This document shows positions 1 through 14,226 of a stretch of 64,000 nt of DNA, piece by piece. Made by a program: the position numbers and the translations under genes. The stretch lies in the NCBI GenBank assembly GCA_947650285.1, contig CANTFL010000090.1, forward strand, positions 248,001-312,000, in the 5' to 3' direction. The first letter of the stretch is position 1; each line of letters begins with the position of its first letter. The notes beneath the pieces are model-generated. The model saw only the letters and a program-made list of their open reading frames with translations, made no database searches and was not told the origin of the DNA. This stretch comes from Hyaloperonospora brassicae. Taxonomy: Eukaryota; Oomycota; Peronosporomycetes; Peronosporales; Peronosporaceae.

Positions 1-215
1 AGATCAAGAGATCACCCATTGATCACGGGATCACCCGAAAATCGCAAGATCACCCATAGATCACGGGATCACTCATACACTACGGGATCACTCAGATATC
101 GCGATATCAACCAGAGATCAAGAGCTCATCTATACATCGCGAGATTACTCAGAGATCACGAGATCATCCAAAAATCACGAGATCACCAAGAAATCGCGAG
201 ATTAACTAGAGATTG
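1..215. repeat. GATC-rich minisatellite within the LTR-like repeat
   Basis: About a dozen imperfect copies of a 15-18 bp unit resembling GATCACGAGATCACCCA run from the window edge to about 215. The inverted copy carries the same type of array at about 35440-35720. The array is part of the repeat family, not a local expansion. Confidence 0.75.
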
Positions 216-918
216 AACATGAAATCAGCTGCGTAAAAGTCGGCTGTGAACCACGCCAAGGTTTCAGATAGAGCGTACTTAATGTAATTCACTTATGTAC
301 GAAGGCACGATCTTCTGGAGAGGGAGATGCGTGGCTCCGGATGTTCGTATAACATGTAGGCCTAGAGATGTGTTAGTTTGTGGGTTGATTGGTTATCATC
401 AAACAGAGTTCAGTTTACACGTGTTGACTTCTTCGGGTTGGATTACTGGCCACGCGACGCAAGGAAAAGCTTCATGCTTACATCAAGTGGAATCCTTGAG
501 CTGTTTAGCCACGGTCCAAGGACTCTCAAACAAAACATCAATTGCTATTGGACGTATCAACGAAGTCTAGAAGAAGGGTGCAAGATCGCGAGACGTCTCA
601 AGTGGTCAGAAGGCTCGCAAATCAAGTATCTGCTTTGGACAAGGCGATCTCGTAGAGATCAAGGTGACTCATTTTGACCAACTTACAAGCCCATCCGCAT
701 TCGTGTGAGGTTTCCACGCGACAGCCCAATCTCAATCACGGTCATGTTCGGCATTTACTCGAGTCCACGAGGAAGAGCGCAACCCGCTTCAGCGACGGGT
801 ACACAAGGTGAGCAAAAGTTACAGCACGGAATCGGAATACAACCTCCGTTAGGCGGCTTTCCAAGCGCCAGTGGAGAGCTGGGGTCGACTCTTCAAACGA
901 GCGATCGCCACTCCACCA
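1..918 (+). repeat. LTR-like repeat, truncated by the window edge; inverted relative of 34720-35928
   Basis: Read on the plus strand, this stretch aligns to the reverse complement of 34720-35928. Shared landmarks include the segment around 295-370, the run around 600-665 (ending GTAGAGATCAAGGTG) and the block around 820-860 (GTTACAGCACGGAATC). The alignment stops near 918 (CCACTCCACCA), exactly where the other copy runs into gypsy protease sequence, so 918 is taken as the terminus. Many differences between copies are transitions. The size of about 1.2 kb and the position of the other copy suggest a solo LTR or a non-autonomous element, but no coding region identifies the family. Short ORFs inside (295-570, 378-677, 705-992) are treated as spurious. 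Confidence 0.65.
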
Positions 919-1565
919 TATATACCGCACTAAAACATTCGCGGAAAAAAAGACGGAATGGCTTCAGGTTCGTGCATCAAGGCTCAAGATAGTTCTGGAG
1001 ACACCTTCACTACACTCACTCGATGTCCCGATGGCAGTTAAGGTCAAGATAATTAGTGCCGAATACGATTAATGGCGCTAGAGACCCGTGTGTACTGGAT
1101 CTTTTCGAAGGATGATAATGACAACTCGTGGCTGTTTGCATGAGATTATGTACAATTGCTAGAGAATGCAAAATTTGCGTACGAAAATACGTTATGTGTA
1201 AATTACTTGCGCTGCGCAGATATTTGGGAGAGTCAACGGTGATTCTGCGCGAACCAAAGGTATGATGTCGTGGAACTCCTTCATTACAATGACGTCACGC
1301 ATGTCTGCCGAATAATGCCAAATTGCATGCTTTTCTCGCATTCAGTGCACTTGGTACGAATGGATACGTACTACACACCTCGAAAGCATAGTAATTATAT
1401 GTGTGAACTTACGATGCAACAAGTGAGTGTGACAAGTAAATGTTGAAGACGCTTCCATGGGTGAAGAAGCTGTCGCAATTGTGACAGGTTCTTTATCCGA
1501 AGTCATAATGAAGCACATGTAACAAGTTACTGCAGCAGAATTAAACAATGTCTAAGGCTCATCTT
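919..1565. other. Intergenic, no supported feature
   Basis: Only short ORFs (for example 68 codons at 1342-1548, minus) without recognisable motifs. I see no gene, RNA or repeat here. Confidence 0.5.
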
Positions 1566-2123
1566 CTCATCTCACAATCTCTCCAAACATCTGCTAACCT
1601 GTAGAGAGCGCTTACCCAGTTCAAATCCACCAACGACCTTTTGCTTTCGCACAGCAAATTGTTCTCCTTGCCGTGCAGCCCCGCTCCTTCTGAGTAGATC
1701 ATGTGACGTGAGTGCTATGCGCTGCTTGTTCAGTCTTCATGTCGTGGTATGGGTTTCTGCATATCGCGGCCACGCCCTCGTAGTCATGGATGAAGTTTGC
1801 TGCCTCTTAAGAAAATTTGGCCCCCGATGTGTAGACTGCGGCAACATGCTGCACAGGACGTGATTATCGTGTGCAACGATTGAGTAGTTACAGTGGCCAA
1901 TACGGAAAACCATGGATGTACGAGCATCGAAAAAAAAGAATTGCCGAAAGATAGATGTGCGAGGCCCTAGTTCCTTATGCAATGTAGACTGGAACAGAGA
2001 TCACACCTTTGACGATGTCTTTTTTACACTGAGGTATTTCGAAGGTTATAAATGCAGTCATCTCTAGCTCTGCTGACACAGGGCCTGATTGTAAGTGAAT
2101 GGAAGAAATGGATTAGGCAGCTC
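1566..2123. repeat. 558-bp dispersed repeat, copy A
   Basis: Matches 8063-8621 in the same orientation with roughly ten differences (about 98% identity), and the match ends abruptly on both sides. It begins CTCATCTC and ends GGCAGCTC. It has no TG...CA ends, no obvious terminal inverted repeats and no visible flanking duplication. Small ORFs inside (81 aa minus in copy A, 127 aa plus in copy B) are not recognisable. The pair could be LTRs of a 7-kb element, but the internal region shows no gag-pol. Confidence 0.8.
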
Positions 2124-3599
2124 TCGGATCAATTGTAATTTTTGGTTGAGGACTCTGTACAGGAGTCTTGTATTAGTTCGAGCGAATACTTAAACGGCGG
2201 TACAACGATCTTGGATAGACAGCGCCGTTTCGTGTCTTCTTAACACTACACTGTTACCCTTTTCCTGCCGTGGTTACCCGGTTGTACAAATTAATTCTAC
2301 ATTTTTATAGGGCGTCCGTGATGGTAAGAGGTCCCGACCATGGATCCCTTACGAGTGGCTGCGCTCTCGACCCAGTCTGGTGGACTAGCGGTGCCTTGTA
2401 ATGAACGGAACGGATGACTAGGCGACGGCAGCTACTTTTTTTGCGAAATTTACTCATCTATGACGTCTTATGGGGCTCTGGCGAGTCAATTCCGGCCTGA
2501 ATCATTCCATGTTGAACTAAAGGTATGTACCGTCGATTTAGAGCACTTTCTGATTAACTGGTTCCGAAATTGTTGGTAATTCAGAAGCTCGATATGCCCG
2601 TCAAGGTAAGGCCAAGATGATCTACCGTCGATACATCTCGTTTACGTCGACACCCAAGGAAGACTAAAAATGACGACGGTAGTGTCACAATTGATGCTCG
2701 CCGGGTAATTTATGACATAGTACTTTCCGGGATAAAAGATGTGGTTGAATTATCAAGGCGTTTTAAATACAGATGTCCGTTTAAAGCCACGCTCCATGAC
2801 ATGTCGTGGCTAAGAAATCGACGAGATAGGCATGTGAACGGAGATAAATTTGCGTTGGGAAAGCACACTTTGGCAAATAATTTCTCGTATGATTGTTCAG
2901 AGTGGCATTGTCTAGTTTTCTCCCACGCGTGACATGACAAATCAACATGTGGCGAAATGGCGGCAACTTAGGCCATTCGGCTTCGTCCTTTTCTACAATC
3001 TTCCAGCACTGGTATATTATTACATGAGTCGGGGTCTTTCATTGCTTTCTCGACGAAGGTGCGCCGGTGTTATGACTGGCTACTCGTTATGTCCGGTACG
3101 CCGCTACATCATATAGATACGTCCATGGCGTGCGAAGTGCAATTATCTTTGATGTCTGTCTGTGATCGTTCCGCTCCTACGACCAGTAGGGATCCTAATT
3201 ACTTCGGCGCGTATCCGGCACCTACGCGCGTTGTACACATGTAGGTGGGGCGTTGACCATGACAGCTCACCCAAAAAACTGAAATAGATTATATTCAGGC
3301 GGCGCCGTGCTGAAGAAAATAGACTTCTCGGTGACCGTGTGGATACTCGAAATTTTCGAGCATTCGAAAGGTACGCCAATGATCACATTACTTGACGATT
3401 CCGACGGATACGGGCGTCATTCCGACCAAATCTCATAATCTGTATCGTCTTAAGAGCAACAGATTTTTGCTCTGTAATTGGTCTACCCAACATCTGTCGT
3501 GACCCGCACCTGAGTGTGTGGCGGCTATCTCAGCAATAACAAGCCATCGCTGGATGTTTTGACTTGATCGGTGGCAATGGATCTTGTGGTATTGGATGG
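2124..3599. other. Gene-free stretch
   Basis: Six short overlapping ORFs of 60-78 codons on both strands, none with recognisable motifs or a credible coding pattern. Nothing else supported. Confidence 0.5.
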
Positions 3600-3632
3600 T
3601 GTAGGGAATCTTAGAACATGTTATTCCCTACA
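3600..3632. repeat. Perfect 10-bp hairpin
   Basis: TGTAGGGAAT at 3600-3609 pairs perfectly with ATTCCCTACA at 3623-3632 around a 13-nt loop. It lies just outside the left arm of the large palindrome that follows. No U tract follows, so I do not call it a terminator. Confidence 0.5.
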
Positions 3633-3649
3633 TTTGAATTTATTACACA

Positions 3650-5610
3650 AGTGATGAACCCTACAAGAGACTGCGAAACACATCTAATACGACGCCTCAA
3701 GACTCGGCGATTTAACATTCGTTGAGCCAAGACTCGACGAGTTAAGATCCCTTCAGCAAAGACTGGACGAGTATAAATTCGACGAGCCAACCGCGATGAT
3801 TGATAAAGATGATGAACGGCCCAACCCACAAGGTATTAGTATAGGACGGCGAGGAGATGTAGAAAAATCACTTAAAAATCTTTCACAATGAAGATGAGAA
3901 TAATATATAATCAATAGAGAGCAGAAAATCCAGTGCAAGACACGTATACACTTTTGAGGTAAGTCCTTTCGTGGGATGGATTATGCCTGCTGTCGAGCCT
4001 CGAGGAGCATAGCTTATAAAGGTCTCGATTGGAAGCGCCAAGAGTGAAGTCTTCCCGTGGTGGTAATCACTCGCTTACAGCGAAAGACAAGCCTCGTCGC
4101 ATGGAGAGCCGGTGACCCAGTAGAAGGTACCGTTCTGAGTATCTTCGCACGGAGATCCAGTGACCCAATAAATGGTACCGCTTTAAGTCTTGCCGCACGG
4201 CTAGCCAGTAACTTAATATAAGGTACTGCCCAAAGACTCATCAAGCGACTAACCGATGTATCATTATCCAATTACATCAAAAGTCTTTTAGTCGGGCGTA
4301 TACTGCGCCCGGTGACCCGTAAAATCGTGAAAACGCCGACGTCTACCCATTGGTACGAGGTCACAGGATTAGATAAACGGAAATTGATGAGCTACGGCGG
4401 TCTTCTGGAAGGGAGTGTGAGTGGTTGCAGGTATTCAGCTAGGCGAGAGCCACAAATGAACCTGATGGGGCGAACTGCGAATGCAATTGGCACGACGAAC
4501 TAGCTCAACTGCGCCGACTGGCTCGGTGATTGTTGTGTTGTTACGGTGAGATTTTATTTCCACAGATCTGACTAACTACTATGACACAATAGTAGTTGGT
4601 TAAAATGGTAAAAATGCACTATCGACGCACTAACAAAACAATATCTTCGAGGTTAGTCGGCGAGTTGGGCTGTTGTGCTAGGGAGTAACAATATTCCTTC
4701 GCAATCCGTCCCTTCGATTCCTGTTGTGGCTTTTCGCCTACCCGATTACTCTTAACAAACATTACAGAAGCCTGTTTGAGCTCAGCAGCTTCTAAATTTA
4801 TCATTTTTGTGACTTAACACCAAAGGATGGAAACAGACGCTTTACGCGCTTTTGCAGGTCACCGGGTGCAGTGTATACCCGACTATAAGAATTACGGTGT
4901 CCTCGGCTGAGACCCACCGGCTAGTCCCTTTACTAGACTTATACGGTGCCGTCTATTGGGTCACCGGCTTGCCGCTTGACAAGGCTTAACGTGAACTGGG
5001 GAGCGAGTGCCCACTATGGGTCGACTCAACCTCTTGGTGCTACCAATTAAAATTTCGACAAGCTATTCCTGTCAAGGTTATACGGCAGGCATAATATATC
5101 CCACGTGGGGACTTACCGTGAGCGTACGCGCTTGTTAGACTTAGAAAGTTCTGCTCTGTATTAACTACCTCTTTTACTCTTCAGTGAGGGTCACGTGAGT
5201 GGCTCTTTCCCTCTCACCTATCACCTCTAAATAAACTCATTTTCGAATGATGAAAAATCTTCGCATCCTCCTACTCGTTGAGGTTTGGACTCGACAAGAT
5301 TTGGACTCGTTAAGGTCTAACTCGTCGAGGGTCAAAATCGTCGTGGTTCCAATCGTCAAAGTCTATCTCGTCGAGGTCTAACACGTCGATCCCAAAGTCG
5401 TCAAAAGTAAACTATGAGAGTTCTATCTCGACGAAGTCGATCTCGTTGAGGTCAAACACATCGAGGTCAAACTCGTCGAGACCTCTTCGTCGACGGCCTA
5501 ACTCGTCGGATTCCAACTCGTCGAGGTCAAACTCTTCGATACCTTTTCGTCGAGGCCTAATATGTCGAGGTCCAACTCGTCGAGGATTATCCAGTTGGCG
5601 TATAATTACC
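3650..5610. repeat. Imperfect ~2-kb palindrome (foldback-like element)
   Basis: The left arm (about 3650-4573) and right arm (about 4598-5610) are diverged reverse complements. Matched landmarks: GGTAAGTCC...TTATGCCTGC around 3958-3993 against the reverse complement of about 5083-5118; CCGGTGACCCA near 4111 against about 4963-4973; CCGGTGACC near 4310 against about 4857-4865; the 62-codon ORFs at 4312-4503 (plus) and 4619-4804 (minus) also occupy matching places. The centre is a small hairpin whose 8-bp stems, AACTACTA and TAGTAGTT, flank TGACACAA (4574-4597). Both outer arms contain CGACGAGT-type tandem units. This resembles foldback elements with long structured inverted repeats, or two LTR-like units inserted head to head. 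No transposase is visible. Outer limits are approximate. Confidence 0.65.
5265..5600. repeat. Minisatellite of ACTCGTCGAGGTC-type units
   Basis: About 20 imperfect units of 15-18 bp with core CTCGTCGAGGTC(A/T)AA fill the outer right arm of the palindrome. A shorter, reversed set (GACTCGACGAGT and variants) occupies 3675-3795 in the left arm. The 71- and 73-codon ORFs across it are by-products of the repeat. Confidence 0.75.
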
Positions 5611-8062
5611 AAAGATCTTTTTCTGTATCGCAATCGGCTTGTAAAATGGAGTCGGACTTAAACGTCTAGGTGTTCAACCTGGACCTTCCGGGAATTCCTC
5701 AATATACCTAGAATGTTTTTAAGCGATCGCTCTAACCATGCGCTAATTCGTCAAAAGATCAGGATGCCGTATTACCAATAGCTCGAGGACTGTGGCGTTT
5801 TGTAGTATCGACGACACTTCATGCCATCCGGGTAGAGCGCCTCCACCGCATGGGCGACTCGTCCTTGACACAGAAAGTACATACAGCCAGATCCAAGACC
5901 CTGTTTTGATGGTCAGTAGACGATTTCGTGGTCCAACAGACCAGCCCGGCATGGGTTTAGACGGGCAACTCATTGTAAAAGTAAGATCAGCATTGGCTGA
6001 TACTCTCCTCCGCTCCGGAGACCCGCCTGCGTTGCACATGCTGCCTATAGAGTGGTGCTCTGATGTGATGTACTCCAGTTTTCTGACGGAGTATGCCGCG
6101 TCAACACAGGTCCGTGAGGGGGTTGGATTAGTCATTGTCTGACTCCAAGATCAGACGCACGCATCTTGCGTTTTGTGGATATTGTAACTGAGCAGCCCGT
6201 TACATAAAATTGTCATTAAGAAGAAAATGGAAATCGAGAATATTGCGCTGAATTTTATCTTAACAATATCACGAAGCACAGTGATATTGTTGGGCTGATT
6301 GAAGGGTCTACTCATTGGTTAATATCGTGATGATATAAACCTACCAATCGCTGCTAGACGCGCGCAATGGGTGGTAAGTAGACGTCTTCATACGTTTAGT
6401 TATATAATATAATTAAGTCAGGACAAAGAAGAGAAACAAGAGAAATGAGACTTAATTTTAATTAAATAACAGTTTTACTTTTACTACGATTAGAGTCTTC
6501 ACCTTAGTCGCTTACCTTCCTCTGTATTAATGTTATTCATAGCAGGGCGCTGACCTTCACTGTTGTCAGTATAAGTCAATTCCGTACTGGCAGAGCAGTA
6601 CGAAGTCGTCGGTGTCCCGTTACAGGTATCTTATGGTTTTCCGATACCACTAAGATGTTGCGGAATCTTCGGCCTCATTTACAGTCTTTGACAAGCGAAA
6701 GCCAATGGTCATCATCTGCCTATGCATGTCATTGGGGGCAGTGTGCTAGTGCTTCCGCAAGTACAAAATCTATACCCTCCACGCAAGCCACATTCGGTGC
6801 GTTTTTTTTCGACAAGCACGCATCATCTCTATTGCCTCATGCTCATGGAAGTCATCAAAACCTGAGACAAAACACTTGTTATCGACCAGCGGCATCGTTC
6901 AGATGCACACCACGAGAGGCTTATGCACACACCGTCTTCTTTCGCAACCAGCAACACGCCAGTAAGATACATTCCTTCAATATCCAGCCATTGATCGTAC
7001 CACACTCTGAGAGTGTGCTACAGCAGTAGTTGGGCGGGCGCACAGCACAATTTGCCATTATCATACCAGGCAATGCTACCATCTATAGTATCGACACACA
7101 GATAAGTGTGAGTCATAGCAATAATCCCCCGCTCTCTTTTCTCATGACTTCGATGACCAATAAGACTTTACTTGGAAGCATATGGATCTGTCATTGACGA
7201 ACGGCCTAGCTCTCGAGATCGAAAAGCTGTGAGCGAGAGCGATCCGGATGAGGATATCCCGGTTGTGCAAGGACGTTGTAAGAGATAATACCGCAAACAT
7301 GTAGATTGCGTGTGAGGCACACGAACGGTCGCTAAGCGATATTGAATCGCTGACCTTTAGCTTACGAAAAGATTTCTCTGTCAAATGGATTCTACGACTG
7401 CACGACGACAGTGAACCGTGTAGGCTTCAATCAATACCACAAGCAACAAATCGAATACATCTGGACTGTACACTCGCAAACACGTCTTCTACCGCATCGA
7501 AGATTCTAACACGACCATCAAAAACTGGCCGATACCCCACGTCGTTGAGCTCGCTGCTACGACGTGGTGAACTATCCTGACAGCACAGTCGTCACGCAGT
7601 CGTCGCGCAAGCCAATTGTGATGCCAGGCAGTGCTTCATTTGATGTTGCTGATATCAATGTCTCCAGTTTGGAACATCATACAACAAAATGGCGGATCTA
7701 CTGGCAAATATCGCTATGGACACAGGAACTTCTAAGGAAGTACATACTCCTTCCGACCAAGGTATTGTCAATAAGACTGCAACTTTTATCGACAATAATG
7801 TCAACCACTAGCTGGAGGCCTCTCACACCGACCACCATGCAATACGTCGCCTCGCACTGACCTAAAGAGGAACCTGATCATCTCTAGGCGAGAGTTTGCT
7901 CGTAGGCGCTCTGCTGTCCGGGGTTTATTGCTACCAATAATATAAAGTAGTCGTCGCCGCGGCCTAAGTTAGTTGCCCAGCGAATGGGTATAGTATAGTG
8001 GAACGTACGCGTACCGAGATACAGCTAATCTTCTCACCTCACCTGTCTACTGCTTTTATCTC
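5611..8062. other. No recognised gene; several unassigned ORFs
   Basis: The longest ORFs are 130 aa (5743-6135, minus), 116 aa (5792-6142, plus, overlapping the previous one) and 124 aa (6655-7029, plus), with 98 aa at 7564-7860 (plus). None shows a motif I can name and none is bounded by convincing gene signals. The stretch could be decayed mobile DNA between the two 558-bp repeats. Confidence 0.4.
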
Positions 8063-8621
8063 CTCATCTCATAATCTCTCCAAACATCTGCTGACCTGTA
8101 GAGAGCGCTTACCCAGTTCAAATTCACCAACGACCTTTTGCTTTCGCACAGCAAATTGTTCTCCTTGCCGTGCAGCCCCGCTCCTTCTGAGTAGATCATG
8201 TGACGTGAGTGCTATGCGCTGCTTGTTCAGTCTTCATGTCGTGGTATGGGTTTCTGCATATCGCGGCCACGCCCTCGTAGTCATGGATGAAGTTTGCTGC
8301 CTCTTAAGAAAATTTGGCCCCCCGATGTGTAGACTGCGGCAACATGCTGCACAGGACGTGATTATCGTGTGCAACGATTGAGTAGTTACAGGGGCCAATA
8401 CGGAAAACCGTGGACGTACGAGCATCGAAAAAAAAGAATTGCCGAAAGATAGATGTGCGAGGCCCTAGTTCCTTATGCAATGTAGACTGGAACAGAGATC
8501 ACACCTTTGACGATGTCTATTTTACACTGAGGTATTTCGAAGGTTATAAATGCAGTCATCTCTAGCTCTGCTGACACAGGGCCTGATTGTAAGTGAATGG
8601 AAGAAATGGATTAGGCAGCTC
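8063..8621. repeat. 558-bp dispersed repeat, copy B
   Basis: Direct copy of 1566-2123 with about ten substitutions or single-base indels, for example one extra C at about 8320. Flanking sequences are unrelated to those of copy A at both ends. Confidence 0.8.
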
Positions 8622-8869
8622 GCGCATTTCTTGTAGTTGAGGAGTGAAAGCATGTCCGCTATGACACACATTGGCCCTAGTAGAGGTCACACGTAACTGG
8701 TGAACACACGTATCTGGTGAATAAAGGCCGAGTGAAGTCCGGACCCTGATCTGCCTCGTCATCGTAAGATCCCGGTAATGCTAGCATCCAAGGAGCAGGC
8801 GCAGACATGTCTGACCAACATAGCCAACATGTCTATGTTGGTGATGCGGCCAAGATTTATTGGAGAAGC

Positions 8870-9440
8870 CATGATTGATTAAGACCACAACGACTCTACG
8901 TACTGTGCGGTCATCCCATGACAGAGGGGACACGTATGATAGTTACACGATGGCTCTGTAGATGAAGAGGACAACGTGTTCGGGCCGTCATAGACGTCGC
9001 CACATACGTACAGCACAAGGCCAGTCATGACCGAGCGACCTTTGAGCCAACGAGGACGACTGAGTAAGCCTGCCAAGCGGCAGTTTGTTAGTTGTGCAAT
9101 CAACCAAATCTGAGTCAAAGCATAAGCACGATGAATACAGGGCGTGAGGTCAAAAGCTCGGTCTTACCGCCATCCAGCTAATCGGGGCGCCGGGAACCCG
9201 TTCGAAAGGATCTGCTACTCGACCGCATGCTTCGGCGCTAGTTTGGTCGTTTATGAAGCGAGCTTTGCGTCGACGTGTCTACGTGACACAACCGAAGTAG
9301 AGAATGTATAGGGAAAGCCTGTCCAGTGATTGTTTGCATTTGCCTTGAGAAGTACGTGATAAGGATGTCGAGCCACGCAGCCATTCGAGACAAAGATATA
9401 CAGCAGTCCAATGATGGGATGGTACCGGCAGAAGCCACAT
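8870..9440 (-). pseudogene. Possible Ty1/copia reverse transcriptase/RNase H relic
   Basis: Conceptual translation of the minus strand gives peptides resembling the RNase H tail of copia polyproteins: a block reading YADSDLVDCTTNKLPLG (about 9030-9115), then RSVMTGLVLYVCGDV in a shifted frame, then CHGMTAQYVESLW near 8880-8925. These compare with the family patterns (Y-x-D-x-D-W-A), S-x-x-G-(YF)-V and the AEY(VI)A...W-x-x-x-L stretch. Several frameshifts are needed, and the conserved acidic residue of the AEY motif is not seen. No LTRs were found. This is a weak identification. Confidence 0.3.
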
Positions 9441-9884
9441 TCGGGTTACTAGATGAGGACTACTCACGCCAAGTTGTTCCACCGCCGAGAAGACAAAGCA
9501 CTTCTTTATCGCACCGCACAAGATAATTCGCTCACGTTCGTCTTGCTGACGGTCAATTGGCAAACGTTTATCGCCCGGATTACACACTACGTTTTCGTGC
9601 AGTGTACGCGGTGAGCTTCCCCTCGTAGACAGACGGAGAAACCACTCACTTCGACTGACTTGCCGATCGGTAGCCGCAAGTGTATCAAACTTACAGACAC
9701 GTTGCTGTGATCCTACTGTTTGCTCGATATCGCCCGCAACGAAATGCTCGAGGGCTTTGCAATAATGCCCGCTACGTACGCATCCACGAGCGTTACAGGC
9801 ACCGCATTTACGACATATCCCCGCCACCTGCATACCAGCGCAGCCAGTCTCCTGTTCACGGGCTGGCGGACAGCATGCGCTTGT

Positions 9885-11513
<1,629 letters not shown>

Positions 11514-14226
11514 TTAGGCTCTCGAGTGAGTGGTCGGGGACGACGAGCGCCTCGTGCGCGGGCGGCCACGGGTCGGTCTCGTTTGCGCATACGACGGCGG
11601 GCCGGGTTTAGAAATGGGTACGTGCTGGCGGCGCGACCGAAACCCGTGGCGCTGAGGTTTTTTTTCTTCTATTGACTCGACCTGTGATACATGATGACGG
11701 GGGCTGCGTGGCGAGTCGCGAGGGGACCTGCATCGCGTACAGAAAAGTCGTGTGGGCCGCTCGGCACTGTTTTGAGGAAGCCCCGACGTCGCGGCTTTGT
11801 CGGTTGTGGATGGGCAACTAAATCCCTTACCGCTGCTTTCATTACCGCTGCTTTCAGTACCGCTGCTCTCGTTACGACTACTGTTGGGCACGTCCGGAAT
11901 GGCATTTCATCGACAAGCGTGTCAAGTGGGGCTTTGTCGTACCCTTCTGATGGAGAAACCTGAGTCGGCAACCAGTCCTTCAGCGGCGTTTTTTCATGGA
12001 GGTAAGGACGACTGGCATCTCCTGAGCAAACCTCAGTCCTGAGTCAAGGAGGAACAGAAACAACAGCGCACTCATTGCTGCACCGAGATGCCTGTAGCAT
12101 GGACGCTGCGTTCACCGCTAGATCAAATGTTGCTAGAGGTTCGACACGCTGGAAGAGTGCGATGCCAATGGTTGGCCGGCTATAACATGGCAATAGTCTC
12201 TAGGGGGGCTGCTGACAAGAGTGGTGGGTTGCTGCAGACACTGCCGAGGCATGCGCTGGCATCGGCTGCTGTAGCGTGCAAGCCCTGTGCTCTACTTCAA
12301 CCATCAGCAGAGTACGTGCTGTCGGTTGGATGTATACACTGCTGCATCCGACTCGTTGTCGAGTCTCGCGTACACGGTTTGCTGAAGCTCACTAGAGCTC
12401 ACGTTGCAGTGCATACGTAGTGATCGAGACCGGTACATTGAGGTGACGTGCATGCTGCAGTGCACTGCAATACACTCGCTCGACAATACTGTGCGCTGTA
12501 TCGGCAGTGATGCGTTTAGTCATCTCGCTTGACCCAACTGCTGCGACGGACGGTGTCTGGTTCGGACCCAGCATTGCTACTGTCGACGCATTCCACCGAG
12601 TGGGACATTATGGCAGAACGAGTAGCATACCTCTAGCGTGTCGGGCGACGGGATGGCCGTGGGGTTAGCGTGAGGTTTCGGGTGCTGCTTGCTACATGCA
12701 TATCATCACGTGCAATGCCGCCAGCGGTGTAGTTGAGCACCTGCTACTGCAGTATCTGTCACTTCGAGCGCTGAGGGAACTCAATGTCTTGAGGAAGAAG
12801 AGATGGTGCAAATGACGCAGGAAGGGAGGCACTTGGTCCACCGCAGAAAAGTGTCCAAGCGTCGCGCTTCTTTCGCTTGTGCTTCGCGCACCTGTTTAGG
12901 TGGCTCTCTGCTTGAACAGGGGCTGGTGATTGTTGCAAGTTTTGGATGGAAAGAGGGCGGTTGACAACAAAGGGCATGACCCGCATCGTGTGATGGACAA
13001 CAAGGTGTAAGCCGAAACGCTTTCTTCCACGACCGATATGTTCCAACGCGTGGCTTGGCGTGTCGAGAGGCGGCGTAGACCACGTTGTCGAGAGGCACAT
13101 GTTCTCAGGTCGACTGCAGAATGGCCTCAAGAGTGCCGACTTGGGTGAACAGGACGACAGAATGTCAAACGAATTGATTGTCAAAGGAGTTATCAGAACA
13201 GGCTGTCGTTTCAATAGCCGCTGCGGGTTGCATTGTGTCCACGACTGCGACCCCCAAGCGAACCTAATGCAGCGGTGAATGACATGCGATCGCCCATGGT
13301 GAACGACAAGAGTCCGAAACACTGCAGTCGGGTCGTTGCTTCATCGTTTTTACGCAGATCAGCGCTAGCAAAAGTCAGCTGTCAAGATGTTGTTCCTCAC
13401 GACAGGTTTGACACCACCATTGACAAACAGCGATCGCCTGGATGAGGAAACCCATTGCAAGAAAGCGTCTGACCATTTCATTGCCGATTGGAGAAGAAGT
13501 GCTGACGGCGCGAAGTTCGGTCGTGTTCCGAGACGGTCTATCGCTCCTCTTCGCGCGTACGTACTCCGCAGATTGTCGTGGCTCAGGACCTTTCAGGCAT
13601 CTTGCACACATCAACCATGTAAACAGACGATCGTGGAGCTTTGCCTCCATACGTACGCCAAAGTCGGCTCGCGCAGGCACAGGATCGGCTAGCAACTGAC
13701 GCAATGAAGGACGGCTTTGGCTGACTCGGTACTTGTGTTGCCGCAGACCACCCTTCGCACTTGCGCAACGCCACACTACGGCGCTAAACCTACTTACATG
13801 TCGGTTTGACATGTCAGGCGACAAGTTTCCATCCTTCTGTACCTGACGGTGGAAGTGGCATGAGCCCGAATGCATCTGGCAGCTCATGCGACCATCCAGA
13901 CGATATCCGCACGGCTTCGGCGTGACCGTTTCGGTAGGCCGTTATGGCCACCCTGCCGCGAAGCACCATCGAACTCGTTCGATACTCTCTTCAAGCACAC
14001 GACCCAGCTTGCTCCAGAAAGTTGACAAAGTCAACAAGTCTCATGGGCTCTGTAGTGAGCTCGCATACAGCAAGCAGGAACAAGCTGAACCAGACGACAC
14101 TCTGGCAGCATGACATCGATCGGGGGGCAAGAGTACGCTATCGAGACTCGAGGGGATGGTCGCAAAGATCTCGCAGCCTTTTGCTTCTTGACATAACAGC
14201 GTTGATTGCATACGGAAGAAACTATC
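11514..14226. other. 2.7-kb stretch without a recognised gene
   Basis: ORFs of 60-187 codons overlap on both strands, the longest at 12759-13322 (187 aa, minus) and 13375-13887 (170 aa, minus). The latter contains a good donor-like GTAAGTAG near 13792, so a spliced minus-strand gene cannot be excluded, but none of the peptides is recognisable. At 11828-11880 there are four imperfect copies of a ~15-bp unit TACCGCTGCTTTCAT. Confidence 0.4.

Noticed and set aside
1..215. CRISPR array from the regular GATC-rich units
   Set aside because: Units are imperfect tandem copies without unique spacers; the genome is eukaryotic.
1566..8621. A complete LTR retrotransposon bounded by the 558-bp repeats
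   Set aside because: No TG...CA ends, no target duplication, no primer-binding site and no gag-pol between them.
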